From Acorus gramineus (taxonomy: Eukaryota > Streptophyta > Magnoliopsida > Acorales > Acoraceae), in NCBI GenBank assembly GCA_030737835.1, contig JAUJYN010000019.1:2316433-2380432 (forward strand): a DNA stretch of 64,000 nucleotides, written 5' to 3'. The position numbers were made by a program, and so were the translations under genes. Under the pieces are notes generated by a model. It was not told the origin of the DNA, made no database searches, and worked only from the letters and a program-made list of their open reading frames with translations. Positions within the stretch are counted from its first letter, which is position 1. Each line of letters starts with the position of its first letter. Shown piece by piece: positions 53,905-64,000 of this stretch.

Positions 53905-54576
53905 TGTAGATTCAACTCTCGGATTGTAGGTTATGGATATATTAGTTGGTCTTTGAGGTTTAGAGTTTGAGCTCGATTAACCTAAGGGGTTAGGTTTAGC
54001 TACCCTATGAAAAAAGGAAAATGTTTTGGTTATCTTATTTAGCCTAGAACTTTGATTACAGGTTCCTTTAGCTTAATTGCCTATGAAGTTCAGTGTTTGA
54101 GTTGATCGACTAAGGTGATTAAATTTTGCTATCCTATAGGAAAAGAAAAAAAAATTATTTGAGCCATTTTGTTACCCTATATTTTATTCGGGAGCCTAGG
54201 ATATCTTTTATGTCTAGTTATCCTATCGGACCTTAAGACGGCCTATAGGAGAATTTCCTTTGAAGTCTTCGGATAGACTTAGAGTGTTTTAGGATGCATT
54301 GCATATAGGGTTTGCATTCTAACGATTGTTTGTTTTGTCATAGCAAAAACTTTGGTGGAGCAAGCGCACACTAGGAGCACACCAAAGTTGTTTTCATTGT
54401 TTTCAGAGTGTTCGATGTGGCTAGGCATTTGCGACCTTCAAGAATGTTTGCATGTTTCTAATTGCAATGTAAAAGGCACATTTAAAATTTGTGAATGTGC
54501 AAGGCAGTAAATTAATTTTATTTCTTCACGTTAGAAATGTCATTAGGGTTGTGGTCGTCATAATTGCCCCTTTTGC

Positions 54577-54833
54577 ATTGTACAAGTTGGACCATTTATG
54601 TTATGGGACGTAAATGGACCTAACTTGTACAATTTGGATGAAAATTGTTGTCCTGAATTGTTTTTCTTGTCATTGTTTGTATGGTATAAGTTGGACTACC
54701 TGTGGAATGGGACATAGGTAGGCCTGACTTATACAAATGATTGTGTACAATTATGTGTATTGTTGCTCTTGTTTGTACTATATAAGTTAAAACACCTATA
54801 GTGTGGGGCATAGGTTGGCTTAACATATATAGT
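54577..54833. repeat. Three tandem imperfect hairpins
   Basis: Hairpins at 54,577-54,633, 54,684-54,734 and 54,777-54,833 each start with a TATAAGTT- or TACAAGTT-type arm and end with its complement (AACTTGTA, GACTTATAC, TTAACATATA). Each has an inner ACC..GG stem and a centre like ATGGGAC or TGGGGCA. Spacing is about 100 bases. A weaker fourth unit may start near 54,878. Confidence 0.7.
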
Positions 54834-55235
54834 AATTGTTGTGATTTGTGAATGATTTGTTTCCTTTGTCTGTGATATAAGTTATCCACTTGTGGTTGGG
54901 TAACTCTGTATCAGAGTGGCGTAGCGAAAGCATTGTGGACCAAGCTTATATGATTGTTTTGTTGTTTTGTCATTAAATGATTGTTTGCTTGATATAATTT
55001 GAAGCTTCCATGCAGAGCATTGGTGGTTTGACTTATAAATTAGTTGTTGTTTGCGGTGTATAAGTTGGCTACTTATACCGTTGTTTGTGGTGCTTGGGTG
55101 GTATGAGTCAGACACACGAGCCGATTCATACTATCGTTGTTTGAATTATTGTTTTGTTTGCATTGGATATCATATGTCCTTTATTTTGTGTTCTCCTATG
55201 AATTTTGAGGACAAAATTCCTTTAAGGGGGAAGTA

Positions 55236-56114
55236 TGTAACGACTATGCTTTCTAGTCGTTTCATGATTTTTGTGCATTGGGTCATTATCCTATAGGGTT
55301 TTGGAGAACTTATGTATCTCCAATTTAAGAAGTTAAGGTATGGTTGGAATCCTTGTTTTGTTGGCTTTCCAACACTTTTTACGGATCATGAATCGGATGA
55401 GTATCGATCGAGTTATAGCCGTTTTTGTGTCTTATACGCAGCTGGCCTCAGAAAATTGTCCAGAGGTTGCTACTTGAAAGTAGCCGTCCCTACCTAAGGT
55501 GTCTACTTGAAAGTAGCCGTCTCTCCCCTGACGGCTCAATATAAGTAGCCGTCAGACACCTGCGCGCAGAAGTGCAGAAATTAATAGAACTGTTGAATAT
55601 GTTTGATTATTTTCTTGGGGGGCAAGTCATGCATGTGTTTTCCCCTACAAATACCCAACTTTGGATGCCTAGGACCCCATTGGAAAACCTAATTCGAGTC
55701 CTCTCTCTCTCTTATTTTATCAAACCCTTGGGTGATTTTTGAAAGGAAATCCACTTACCAGAAGCTTGAAGGCAGAATCCCAAGACTGGAGCCATCGAAC
55801 GAGTTCATTTACAGGTTTTTGAAGGATGAACAAACACTCACAAGGACTTTCGGCAGCAGCAAACAAATGGCAGAATCAGAAAATTGTCCCAGGCCACGGG
55901 CGGCTAGCCCCGACTAGCCGCCTGCCATCAAACGGCTGAAACCAAATAGGCGCCGCCCTACAGGTAAAATCTACCAGTCCTATGGTGGCTTAAAAAAAGT
56001 AGCCGCCCCACCTGTTCCTGTCAGTCGAGTTCAATCAACTCTTCAACCCTTTTAAGACCTGTCAAAAATCTTTATTTCCAAAAACCGGTACACACACATT
56101 CCATACACATACAC
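55236..56114 (+). repeat. TGTAACGAC-type 3' LTR, interrupted
   Basis: It starts TGTAACGACTATGC after the polypurine tract. It contains GCTACTTGAAAGTAGC-type palindromes at 55,469-55,484 and 55,503-55,516, and hairpins at 55,528-55,555 and 55,899-55,922. At 56,115 another LTR starts; the expected GGCGTTACA end is not found before the window ends. Confidence 0.65.
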
Positions 56115-56205
56115 TGTTATGCCTGTGTTATTTGGAGCGTTATTTTTTTTTTCTTTCGATTGGAGTGGCTAAATTTTGGTTTTTTGCCACCTGCGGGAGT
56201 TGCTG
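56115..56205 (+). repeat. 5' tip of a TGTTATGCC-type LTR
   Basis: The TGTTATGCCTGTG start and the CGATTGGAGTGGCTAAATTT segment match the beginning of solo LTR G (25,646-25,715). It is cut after about 90 bases by minus-strand LTR sequence. Confidence 0.7.
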
Positions 56206-57160
56206 CGCGTACGCGCGCACGCCTCAGCGCACCCGCCTGCGCGCGCAGACTCGCGCGCACGCGCGCCCGAGCCCTTCCCACCCCCTTCCTCAGCCCTCCC
56301 ACACCCCTAACACACATGCATACTCCATTTCACACCCTAAACAAGCATCTAATCCTAGCTAGGGGAGGAGGAAAGCTTACCCAAGAGAGGAGGAACAATG
56401 GGAGGAACTCGGGTGCCCTTCGCGCACCGAATCGCCACCACCAAGACCACCACCACCAAGATCTCCCTCAGCCCTAGCAAAGGCTGAAATCAGGGGGTTT
56501 ATTAGAAGCCATGAGAGGAGGTAGACAAAGGGAAAGCAAATCAAACACCATGGAAAGATAGATCAAGTCCTCACCTTCCTTTTTCCCTTCAATGGCTTTT
56601 CTTTTCTTCCACTCCTACTAGATCAAAAGGAGGAATTCAAAGGAGGAATTAAAGAGAGGGGATGTGAGGGTTTGTGAGTGAGAGAGGTAGAGAGATATGG
56701 GGATGAAGAAGAAGGGGTGCACGCCCACTTAAGGGGCCACACACACACACACACTCACACTTAGGGTTTTTGGTCTTTTTGAGAACTTTGACTTGAGTCA
56801 ACCCATCCACACAAACAAACAAAACCAATTGACCAAGTCAAGGGTCAAACTTGACTTGGTCAAAGTCATCTTTGACTTGGTCAAGTCTCCCCATGACTTT
56901 CCGCTTGGTCAAAACCCGGATACGATTCGGAACTGTGAAATTCTAAAACGTTACCGGAATTTGATGAAATTTTCTAGAGCGGCTTGAAATGGCACCAGGA
57001 CACATAATGTGCAGTTAGATTTTCAATCGGAGTTCTCAAGCTCATGATGATAGCCAAAAGTCTGAAATTTTAGCGGTTCCGATCGAAAAAAGAAAAAGTT
57101 GAAAAACTGCTAGAATGCTCCAATGGTGACCAGAAGGCTAAAAGTGACACATATATAACA
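56206..57160 (-). repeat. Minus-strand chromovirus LTR 5' part
   Basis: On the minus strand it starts TGTTATATATGTG at 57,160 and runs through the leader, GGT-repeat block and the start of the CpG tract, stopping near 56,206. The 3' half of this LTR is missing. Confidence 0.8.
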
Positions 57161-57652
57161 GTGTCCTTTGAGTTTCCCTCAGGAACGAGGGTGAGGTGTG
57201 GTCACGCCGCCACGTGACCTTGTTATCTTTTGGGTTTCTACCCATGTTTTCCTTGAAAGGAAGTGACCTTGTATTGAATTGTTGTGATGGTGTTTGGCTT
57301 CCAGCCACTCACTGAGCTTGTAGCTCACCCCTTGCATACTGTTTCTTCCATAGGGGCGGCGTTGGGCGTGGAGCTGGAGCTTCCCTATGGTGTGGTCTTG
57401 AGTGCGTGGAACATCCCGTCTGGCGATTGGCGAGTGCGAGGCTGTCAGCAGTCCTGGTTGTATTTTATTTGGACTAGACTTGACTCTCACAGGACAGTGA
57501 TTGTGTATTCGAGTATGTAATAATGTTTTTGGTTTACAGACATTGTGTTATGCCTGTGTCATTTGGAGCCATTTCGGTTAAGCCTTGGCTCTCACAGGAC
57601 AGTGATTGTGTATTTGAGTATGTAAAAATGTTTTGGTTTACAGACTTATTGG
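57161..57652 (+). repeat. TGTTATGCC-type LTR 3' part with tandem junction
   Basis: Matches the region before the end of solo LTR G (GAGCTTGTAGCTCACCCC, then GGCGTGGAGCTGGAGCTTCC), but at 57,546 it switches to the LTR start TGTTATGCC. A unit of about 105 bases joining near-3' sequence to the 5' tip is repeated twice (57,484-57,588 and 57,589-57,696). Confidence 0.7.
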
Positions 57653-60316
57653 TGTTATGCCTGTGTCATTTGGAGCATTTCGGTTAAGCCTTGGTCACTT
57701 CTGGGTCATTCAGGGCCTTTTTAATTTTTCGATCGGAATCGCTAAAATTTTAGCTTTTAGCCACCTGCGGGAGTTGTAGCACTCTGATTGAAATCTGACT
57801 GCATATATGGGTCCTGGTACCGTTTAGTACTACCCATAAAAATTTCATCGAATTCCGGTAACGTTTGGAAAAATATACAGTTTTGAATCGTATCCGGGTT
57901 TTTGAGAGTTCCTGGTTTGATTAGTCGAATAGTGTTGGGATATTTTGGTGGTTAAGGTGACCTTGGGTAACCTCACCCCCCTATTGCTTAAAGGGTAAGA
58001 AAACTATAGATATTTTAAATGTGTGTGGGTGAGTTTAGCTTAGGTGCACCCCCCCCCCCTTTTTCCCTTCTCATCACCCCCCCAAATGGTGGAAAAAGTG
58101 GTCTCTCTCACTCTCTCTTCCCCTCTCACTCTCACGTGGACTCTCTTGGGTCTCTCTTCTCTCTTTCACACACACCCCCCATGTGTTTGTGTTAAGTCTT
58201 CAAAGAGAAGTGAAGGAGAAGGTGAAGAAGGAAGCACAAGAAGGTTTGTGTGGGTGTTGTTGTTGTTGTTGATCCTCCTCTCTCAAGCTCCTTTTCATGA
58301 CCTTCCCCCCCCTGTTTTGCAACCAAAGGAGGCTGAGGAGGGATGTGGAGGTGGTGGTAGTGGTGGTGGTGGTTGAGGTGGTCGCGGGTGCATCGAAGGC
58401 CCCCGAATCTCCCCCTTTCATTCCCCCTCCCAAGGTGAGCTCTTCCCCTTCTTTTCTTGGTTTTTCATGGCTTAGGGGGTTGTGGGGAAGTCATGCATAC
58501 TAGGTAATTGGTTTAGGGTGAGTGAGAAGTGTGGGAGAGGGGTTAAAAGGGTTTAAAAGAGGTTAGGATTGGCTGGGCGCGCACTGGGGGCTGTCTGCGC
58601 GTGTGCGCGCGCAGGCGCGCGCGCAGAGGGGTGCTGGCAGGCGCAGGCGAGCGCGTAGACGCGCGCGTGTGCGTGAGCGCTGGCGCGCAGGTGCGCGCGG
58701 AGCGAGCGAGCGGGTGCGCGCGGGCGCTGGCAAAGCGCGCAGGACGTGCTCACAAGTGCGCGCGGGCGAGCGGGGCAGGTTGTCTGGGCGGGTCTGGGCG
58801 CGCGGCTGGGTGCCAGTGCGTGCGCGTGTTGGGGCATGCGCGGGGCTGCCCAGGGTCTCGGGTAGGTGTTGGGGCACCCGGGCATGCATGCGTACGCGCG
58901 TGCTCGCATGCGTGCGAGCCCGTATGCGTGCATGTCTAAATCTTTGGAAATTCTAGTAAATTCTAAGTGTTAAATTGTGATGTTGCTCACCAAATTTGAT
59001 GCCCGTACCTTGCAGATCTCGGCGGATGGGATGCGCGAGGTCCCGGGTTGTATGGTGAGTGGTTCGATCCAATCCCCCCCCCCCCTCTCGGGATGCGCTC
59101 GACGCGCGTAGACGCGCGTCGCGCATCGATGGGGCCCCCTAACTATACTACTTGTCCTGATAAGTAGTATGGCCATAGTTACTCCCGTTTAGGGACTATG
59201 ACTACTTTGAGATTAATATGAGTGTATTGGTTGCTGTTATGCATGTGTGTGATATCGCGATGAGCGAGTATCGGAGTGGTTGTTTTCCATTGGGTTTCGC
59301 TTTGTAAACATGGATCGTTCTCCCCCTTCATTTGGATCCGATGTAGTGACATCCCCGGCGTTAGACAGACCGTCCTAACAGAGGGCTCCCATCAGTAGGC
59401 ACCTCCTGATTTGGTTTCGGACTGTGCTGAATCGTGGGAGTAGACCAGGCGAGCTACGGAGCGGGGAGAGGCTACCGGTGGACCAGGGGTGAGGAGCAGT
59501 CTAAGTCTCTCCCAAAGTCCCAAAATGTCTCCTTTCGGGAGTGAGGGTGTGGATGAGGCGAAGACGCGTCGCCTCGTGACACGTTGTTCAACCGTTCCCA
59601 TAGATGTTGGGTCCGGTCTCGTGATCGATGTTGAAGGACATCGATGGACGATTATCTAGATGTAGATGATCCAGTAGTATTGAGTAGACCAGTAAATCTG
59701 GGTCTCTTCGACCGACGGTATGGTCTCTCCCCATAAATCCCAAAATGACTCCTTTCGGGAGTGAGGGTGGGGCGTGAGGTTGGTTGGGCCGCCGCGTGTC
59801 CCAGTGATCCTTGGGTTTCTACCCATGTTTTTCCTTGAAAAGGGGAACTGATTTTGTATTGAACTGTAGAATGGTGATTGGTTTCCAGCCACTCACTGAG
59901 CTTGTAGCTCACCCCTCGCATACTGTTTCTTTTCAGGGGCAGTGTTGGGCGTGGAGCTGGAGCTTTCCTGTGGCATGGTCTTATGGGCGTGGAGCGTTCT
60001 TCCGGCGAGTGGCGAGTGCGAGGCTGTCAGCATTCCTAGAGTCTTTTTATGCTTTGTAAATCGTGCATGTGGCACAGGTTGTATTTTCTTTGGTCTAGAC
60101 TTGGCTTCCACAGGACATTGATTGTGTATTCGGGTCTGTAATAATGTTTTTGATTTACAGACATTGTTATATATTATGCTTCCGCTTTTCAGTCAGTTAT
60201 CTTTATCTTGCTTTGACGCCTTGTGTATTGTTATTGGTGTCCTTATTGACCTCAGGTATTGATAGCTGATATCTTATTTATTATTGCCACGTCTCGGGGA
60301 CGCCTGGGGCGTGACA
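57653..60316 (+). repeat. TGTTATGCC-type LTR H (2,664 bp)
   Basis: TGTTATGCC at 57,653 to GGGGCGTGACA at 60,316. The CT-rich leader is near 58,100-58,170, a GGTGGTGG block at 58,345-58,373, a donor-like AAG/GTGAGC near 58,434, the CpG tract at 58,570-58,930, a 39-nt splice-bounded block at 59,016-59,054 and an acceptor-like TCTTTTCAG near 59,937. No interior follows, so it is another solo or rearranged LTR without a matching target duplication. Confidence 0.75.
59016..59054 (+). other. 39-nt splice-bounded block in LTR H
   Basis: Preceded by CCTTGCAG and followed by GTGAGT. It is three bases longer than the 36-nt blocks of the other LTRs and diverged in sequence. Confidence 0.45.
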
Positions 60317-62132
60317 TGTAGTTAGGCCTTGCCTTGTATGTATGTTGTATGATTTGTTGTTTATGATGTAAATCCATGTTAGGGGTCACCCTTATGGTCA
60401 ATTATTAGATGATTGTGCATATGGTTCATGCACATAGCTAGATATAATTCTCCTGGATATATTTATATGCGCATGTTAAAAACTGATAGGCCTATCTAAA
60501 ATAGGCGTGGGTATGACCCGCTGTCGGGTTGTACCTTATTAGTTAGAGCGCTAGCGATGTAATCGCCCATGCATCCGAGCAATGCACTCGTTTGGAATTC
60601 AGGAGAATTCATTATCTTATCGGTTTTGTTAAGCTGGTAGTTGGGGCATTAAGCTAGGCCTACCCGTGCTAGGCGTGTATATGAACCGCCTGTTGGGTTA
60701 TGTGCCTTGGGATTATTTCTGTGTGAGAGCAGAGGCAACCCCCTTGTGTCTGAGCGACGCAATCGTGTAGGAGTACAATAGTGTTCGCTATCATCGATAT
60801 GTGATTATCGAGAGTAGTTGTTTTTTATTGGGTTCACTTTGCGAACATGGAGTGTTTCCTCCCAATGTCGTCCGTGTTGAAGCGGCCCAGGTTGTAGCTG
60901 TCCTGACGGAGGGCCCCCACCTGTAGGTACTATCGATGCATGCGGCAAGATGTACTGATCGTGGGGGTATACCAGGTAGAGGCTACCCGGGAGAGGGCTA
61001 ACGAATGATATTGCGAGCGTGGAATCGTTCTCCCTTTCGTTGGATCCGATGTAGGAACTTCCCGGCGTTGGAAAAGCTGTCCTGACAGAGGGCTCCCATC
61101 CGTAGGTACCACCGAGGCGTTCGGAAGCGTACTGATCGTGGGAGTATACCAGGTAGTGACTACCCGGGAAAGGGCTACCGGTGGACCGAGGGTGTAGAGG
61201 AGTCTAATCTCTCCAAAATTCCTATGTCACCTGTAAAGGGTGAGGGTGAGGATGAGGTGAAGACACGTTGCCGCGTGACCCATTCGTGGTTCGTCCGTTC
61301 CCATAGTTGTTGGGTCCGGTTGCGTATCGATGCTCAAAGACATCGTTGGGTAGTTATCTCGATGTAGATGATCCAGTAGTGTTGTGTAGACCAGTAATTC
61401 CGGGTCTCGTCGACCAACGGTATGGTCTCTCCCCAAGAGACCCAAGAGTCTCCCTCCGGGAGTGAGGGTGAGGGTGAGGTTGGTGATTCAGTAGTGTTGT
61501 GTGGACCAGTAATTCCGCGTCTCTTCGACCAACGGTATGGTCTCTCCCCAAAAGTCCCAAGAGTCTTCCTCCGGGGAGTGAGGGTGAGGGTGAGGTTGGT
61601 CGCGCCGCCGCGTGACCCTGTTATCCATGGGTTTCCACCCATGTTTTTCTTGAAAGGAAATTGCTTTAGTATTGAACTGTCATATGGTGATTGGTTTTCA
61701 GCCACTCACTGAGCTTGTAGCTCACCCCTTGTAGACTGTTTCTTTTCAGGGGCAGTGTTGGGCGTGGAGTTGGAGCTTTCCTGTGGCGTGGTCTTATGGG
61801 CGTGGAGTGTTCTTCCGGCGGGTGGCGAGTGCGAGGCTGTCAGCAGTCCTAGAGTCATTTTATGTATTGTAAATCGTGCATGTGGCACAGGTTGTATTTT
61901 ATTTGGTCTAGACTTGGCTCTCACAGGATAGTGATTGTGTATTCGAGTCTGTAATAATGTTTTTGGTTTATAGACATTGTTTATATATTATGCTTCCGCT
62001 TTTCAGTCAGTTATCATTATCCTTGCTTTGCCACCTTGTGTGTTGTTGTTAGAGTCTTTATTGACCTCAGGTATTGATAGCTGATATTTCATTATTGCCA
62101 CGTCTCGGGGACAACCGCCCTGGGGCGTGACA
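60317..62132 (+). repeat. TGTTATGCC-type LTR, 3' half
   Basis: Closely similar to 27,820-28,481 followed by 38,913-40,064 of solo LTR G. It therefore shows the uninterrupted sequence across the chromovirus insertion point (GGCTACCCGGG near 60,980). It carries the doubled 115-bp unit at about 61,369-61,600 and ends GGGGCGTGACA at 62,132. Confidence 0.8.
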
Positions 62133-63810
62133 ACTCCACCTCCCACAGTACCAAATAAAGAAAAACACTATTTTTTCGAACCAAATAAAGAGAATACCAT
62201 TTTATGAGCCAAATAAAGAAACATCAATTTTTGACCCAAAACACAATTTTCAACACAAATACCTTTTTCGACCAAAATACCATTTTTTGAACAAAACACT
62301 ATATTTCTATCCAAATACCATTTTTTACCATAATTCGATCCAAACACTATTTTACGACCCAAAACACCATTTTCAACCCAAACACTATTTTTACTCAAAA
62401 CACCATATTTCTATCCAAATACCATTTTTTTTACCCAAAAACACCATTTGTTATACCCAAATTAAGCAAATACCATTTTTTAGACCCAAATTCAATTTTA
62501 TTGATGGAGTTTGGGCGGTGATTTGTCCCAGTGGTGATTTGGGCTGTGTGGCGCACCCGCAATGCGGTGGTGTTTAGAGGGCAGCCCGCGTACGTGGAAA
62601 ACGTATGGGAAGAGACGGTTGGACTCTTATGGCATGGGGCCGGGGGATTGCGGGAGCTGCTTTGATGAGCTTTCAGGAGGGAGCGCTTAGCATCTGGTGA
62701 TACCGCGCTGCGACATGGTAGATACCTCTTCTGCTGAGCCAAATAACCTTCTTTTTCCTTATCTAGTAGTTTTTCACTTTATGTATTTCCCTCGTCCCCT
62801 TTGTTTTACTCTTTTATTCGGACATGAACTACGACACTTCTATTAATGAAATCGTGGTAGATAGTCTACCTTTGTTCAAAAAAAAAAAAATTTCCATTTT
62901 ATCGACCCGTACACCATTTTTTATACCAAATTAACATTTTAGCGACCCAAATATAGAAAACACCATTTTTAAACCCAATTCAACCCAACACCTTTTCTCT
63001 ACCCAAAAACACTACTTTTTTTTTCCCAAAACCCCATTTCAACCTTTTGTTAAACCCAAATAAACGAAACACCATTTTTCAACCCACTTAGACCCAGACA
63101 TCATTTTTCAACCAAAAACATAATTTTTCGACACAAACAAACAAAACAACATATTTTGACCTCCTATTTGACCCAAATAAAGAAAACATCATTTCTCTAT
63201 ACCCAAATTATGATAACACCATTTTTTTACCCAACGCAACATTTTTTTACTCAAACAACATATTTCAATGAAAGTATCATTTTTCGTCCCCAAATAAAGA
63301 AAAACACAATTTTTCGACCTAAACACCATTTTTTTCAACCAAATAAAGAAAAGACCCTTTTTTTTACTCAATTCGGCCTAAATACCATTCTTCTACCCCA
63401 ATACCATTTTTCTACCTCAATTCAACCTAAATACCTTCTGTCCAACCCAAATAAAGAAAACACCAGTTTTTTACCCAAATAAAGAAAACACCATTTTTTT
63501 TACCCAAATAAAAAAAACATAATTTTTTTATCCAAACACTATTTTTCAACCTTCTATTTGACCCAAATAAAGAAAACACAATTTTTTTACCCAAATAAAG
63601 AAAACACCATTTGTCGACCCAAACACCATTTTTTGACCTTCTGATCAACTCAAATAAAAAAAAACACCAATTTTTTGTACCCAATTAAGCAAATACTATT
63701 TTCAATCCAAACACCATTTTTCTACCCAAAACATCATTTTTCGACCTTTTGCTCTACCAAAATAAAACAAAACAAATATTTCAACCTATTGTTCAACCCA
63801 AATAAACAAG
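62133..63810. repeat. Degenerate AT-rich minisatellite
   Basis: Tens of imperfect units alternate a shorter form close to AAACACCATTTTTCGACCC with a longer one that adds AAATAAAGAA. Unit length is about 19-28 bases. The array is interrupted by LINE sequence at 62,502-62,890. Open frames here on both strands come from the repeat. Confidence 0.8.
62502..62890 (+). pseudogene. LINE 3' end (RT C-terminal tail, 3' UTR, poly-A)
   Basis: One frame reads VIWAVWRTRNAVVFRGQPAY to ELL and a stop near 62,663. This resembles the C-terminal zf-RVT region of plant L1-type reverse transcriptases (WxxWxxRN pattern). About 215 bases of 3' UTR end in an A13 tail (62,878-62,890). Possible target duplications, TTCAATTTTAT (62,491-62,501) and TTCCATTTTAT (62,892-62,902), flank it with one mismatch. 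It is a typical 5'-truncated LINE copy. Confidence 0.7.
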
Positions 63811-64000
63811 GGAAAATGACCAAAAATATCTCATAAGAATTAGAAATATCTAAATCAGCCACTTTTTAAAATTATACCTAAAAAAGTCTCATTTCACAGT
63901 TTCGAAAACACAAAAGACTAATCCACCCTTATATAATTAAATCTTTAATATCCCTCTAACCCTGTTCGGTTATTCCACACTAAAAACATATTTTTCCTAC
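63811..64000. other. AT-rich end of window
   Basis: Non-repetitive AT-rich sequence after the minisatellite. No feature is recognised before the window ends. Confidence 0.5.

Larger units (their letters stand above)
53891..55235 (+). mobile_element. Interior of a non-autonomous LTR retrotransposon
   Basis: About 1.35 kb lies between PBS and the LTR start at 55,236, ending in a polypurine-like TTTAAGGGGGAAGTA. No gag or pol motif is present in any frame, so it resembles LARD-type elements that rely on proteins from elsewhere. Three tandem hairpins (54,577-54,833) are its most structured part. Confidence 0.7.

Noticed and set aside
54577..54833. CRISPR-like array from regularly spaced hairpins
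   Set aside because: Units are diverged, long and few, in a plant retroelement; there are no identical direct repeats and no cas genes.
62133..63684. Frames of about 100 codons on both strands in the minisatellite, e.g. near 62,287-62,577 and 63,156-63,482
   Set aside because: They are translations of the AT-rich repeat units; the first one also runs into the LINE tail.

Overview
The window looks like nuclear DNA of a flowering plant with a large, repeat-rich genome. The evidence is several plant-type Ty3/gypsy LTR retrotransposons (Tat lineage and Tekay/Del-like chromoviruses), a plant CACTA (En/Spm) transposon with split genes, a LINE tail, a foldback MITE-like element, and one small DIR1-like lipid-transfer protein gene. 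I see no bacterial, plastid or rRNA sequence and no convincing tRNA gene. The species cannot be named from this.

Layout. 1-4.9 kb: a minus-strand 1.2-kb-type LTR cut by the window edge, joined to a broken plus-strand Tat pol (copy 1). 4.9-17.8 kb: chromovirus fragments in alternating orientation: integrase tail plus LTR A (+), an LTR scrap (-), LTR B with integrase/chromodomain (-), then a shuffled gag/LTR/RT/integrase block with LTR D (+). B and D form a large inverted repeat. 17.8-18.9 kb: an LTR tip and AT-rich DNA. 18.9-25.6 kb: a minus LTR fragment, a PF04195-like gag ORF (+), a minus-strand gag with its complete 1,233-bp LTR, then Tat pol copy 2 (+). 25.6-40.1 kb: a 14.4-kb nested insertion in copy 2. 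It is a 4-kb solo LTR with a GCGGA target duplication, itself split by a 10.4-kb chromovirus with both LTRs, an initiator-Met PBS and a degenerate gag-pol. 40.1-40.7 kb: the rest of Tat copy 2.

40.7-44.8 kb is the least repetitive stretch. It holds a 280-bp foldback element, the DIR1-like gene on the minus strand (42,557-42,862) with a TATA box, and an 84-bp AT palindrome. 44.8-53.8 kb is a decayed CACTA element: subterminal repeats, a non-coding leader, a tnp2-type transposase pseudogene, and a second pseudogene joining a Transposase_24-like region to a Ulp1/C48 protease domain. 53.9-56.1 kb is a non-autonomous LTR element whose interior carries three tandem hairpins. 56.1-62.1 kb is a pile of LTR fragments, some tandemly duplicated. 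62.1-63.8 kb is an AT-rich degenerate minisatellite interrupted by a LINE 3' end.

The intact-looking coding gene is the lipid-transfer protein. All transposon genes recognised carry stops, frameshifts or truncations. The most unusual signals are: (1) a 630-bp tract identical between the two Tat copies although the 14.4-kb insertion splits one of them; (2) a conserved 36-nt (once 39-nt) block bounded by splice-site sequences inside diverged LTRs; (3) GGCGGCTA/TAGCCGCC palindromes shared by unrelated LTR families; (4) a roughly 3-kb-armed inverted repeat of LTR and integrase sequence that could fold into hairpin RNA.
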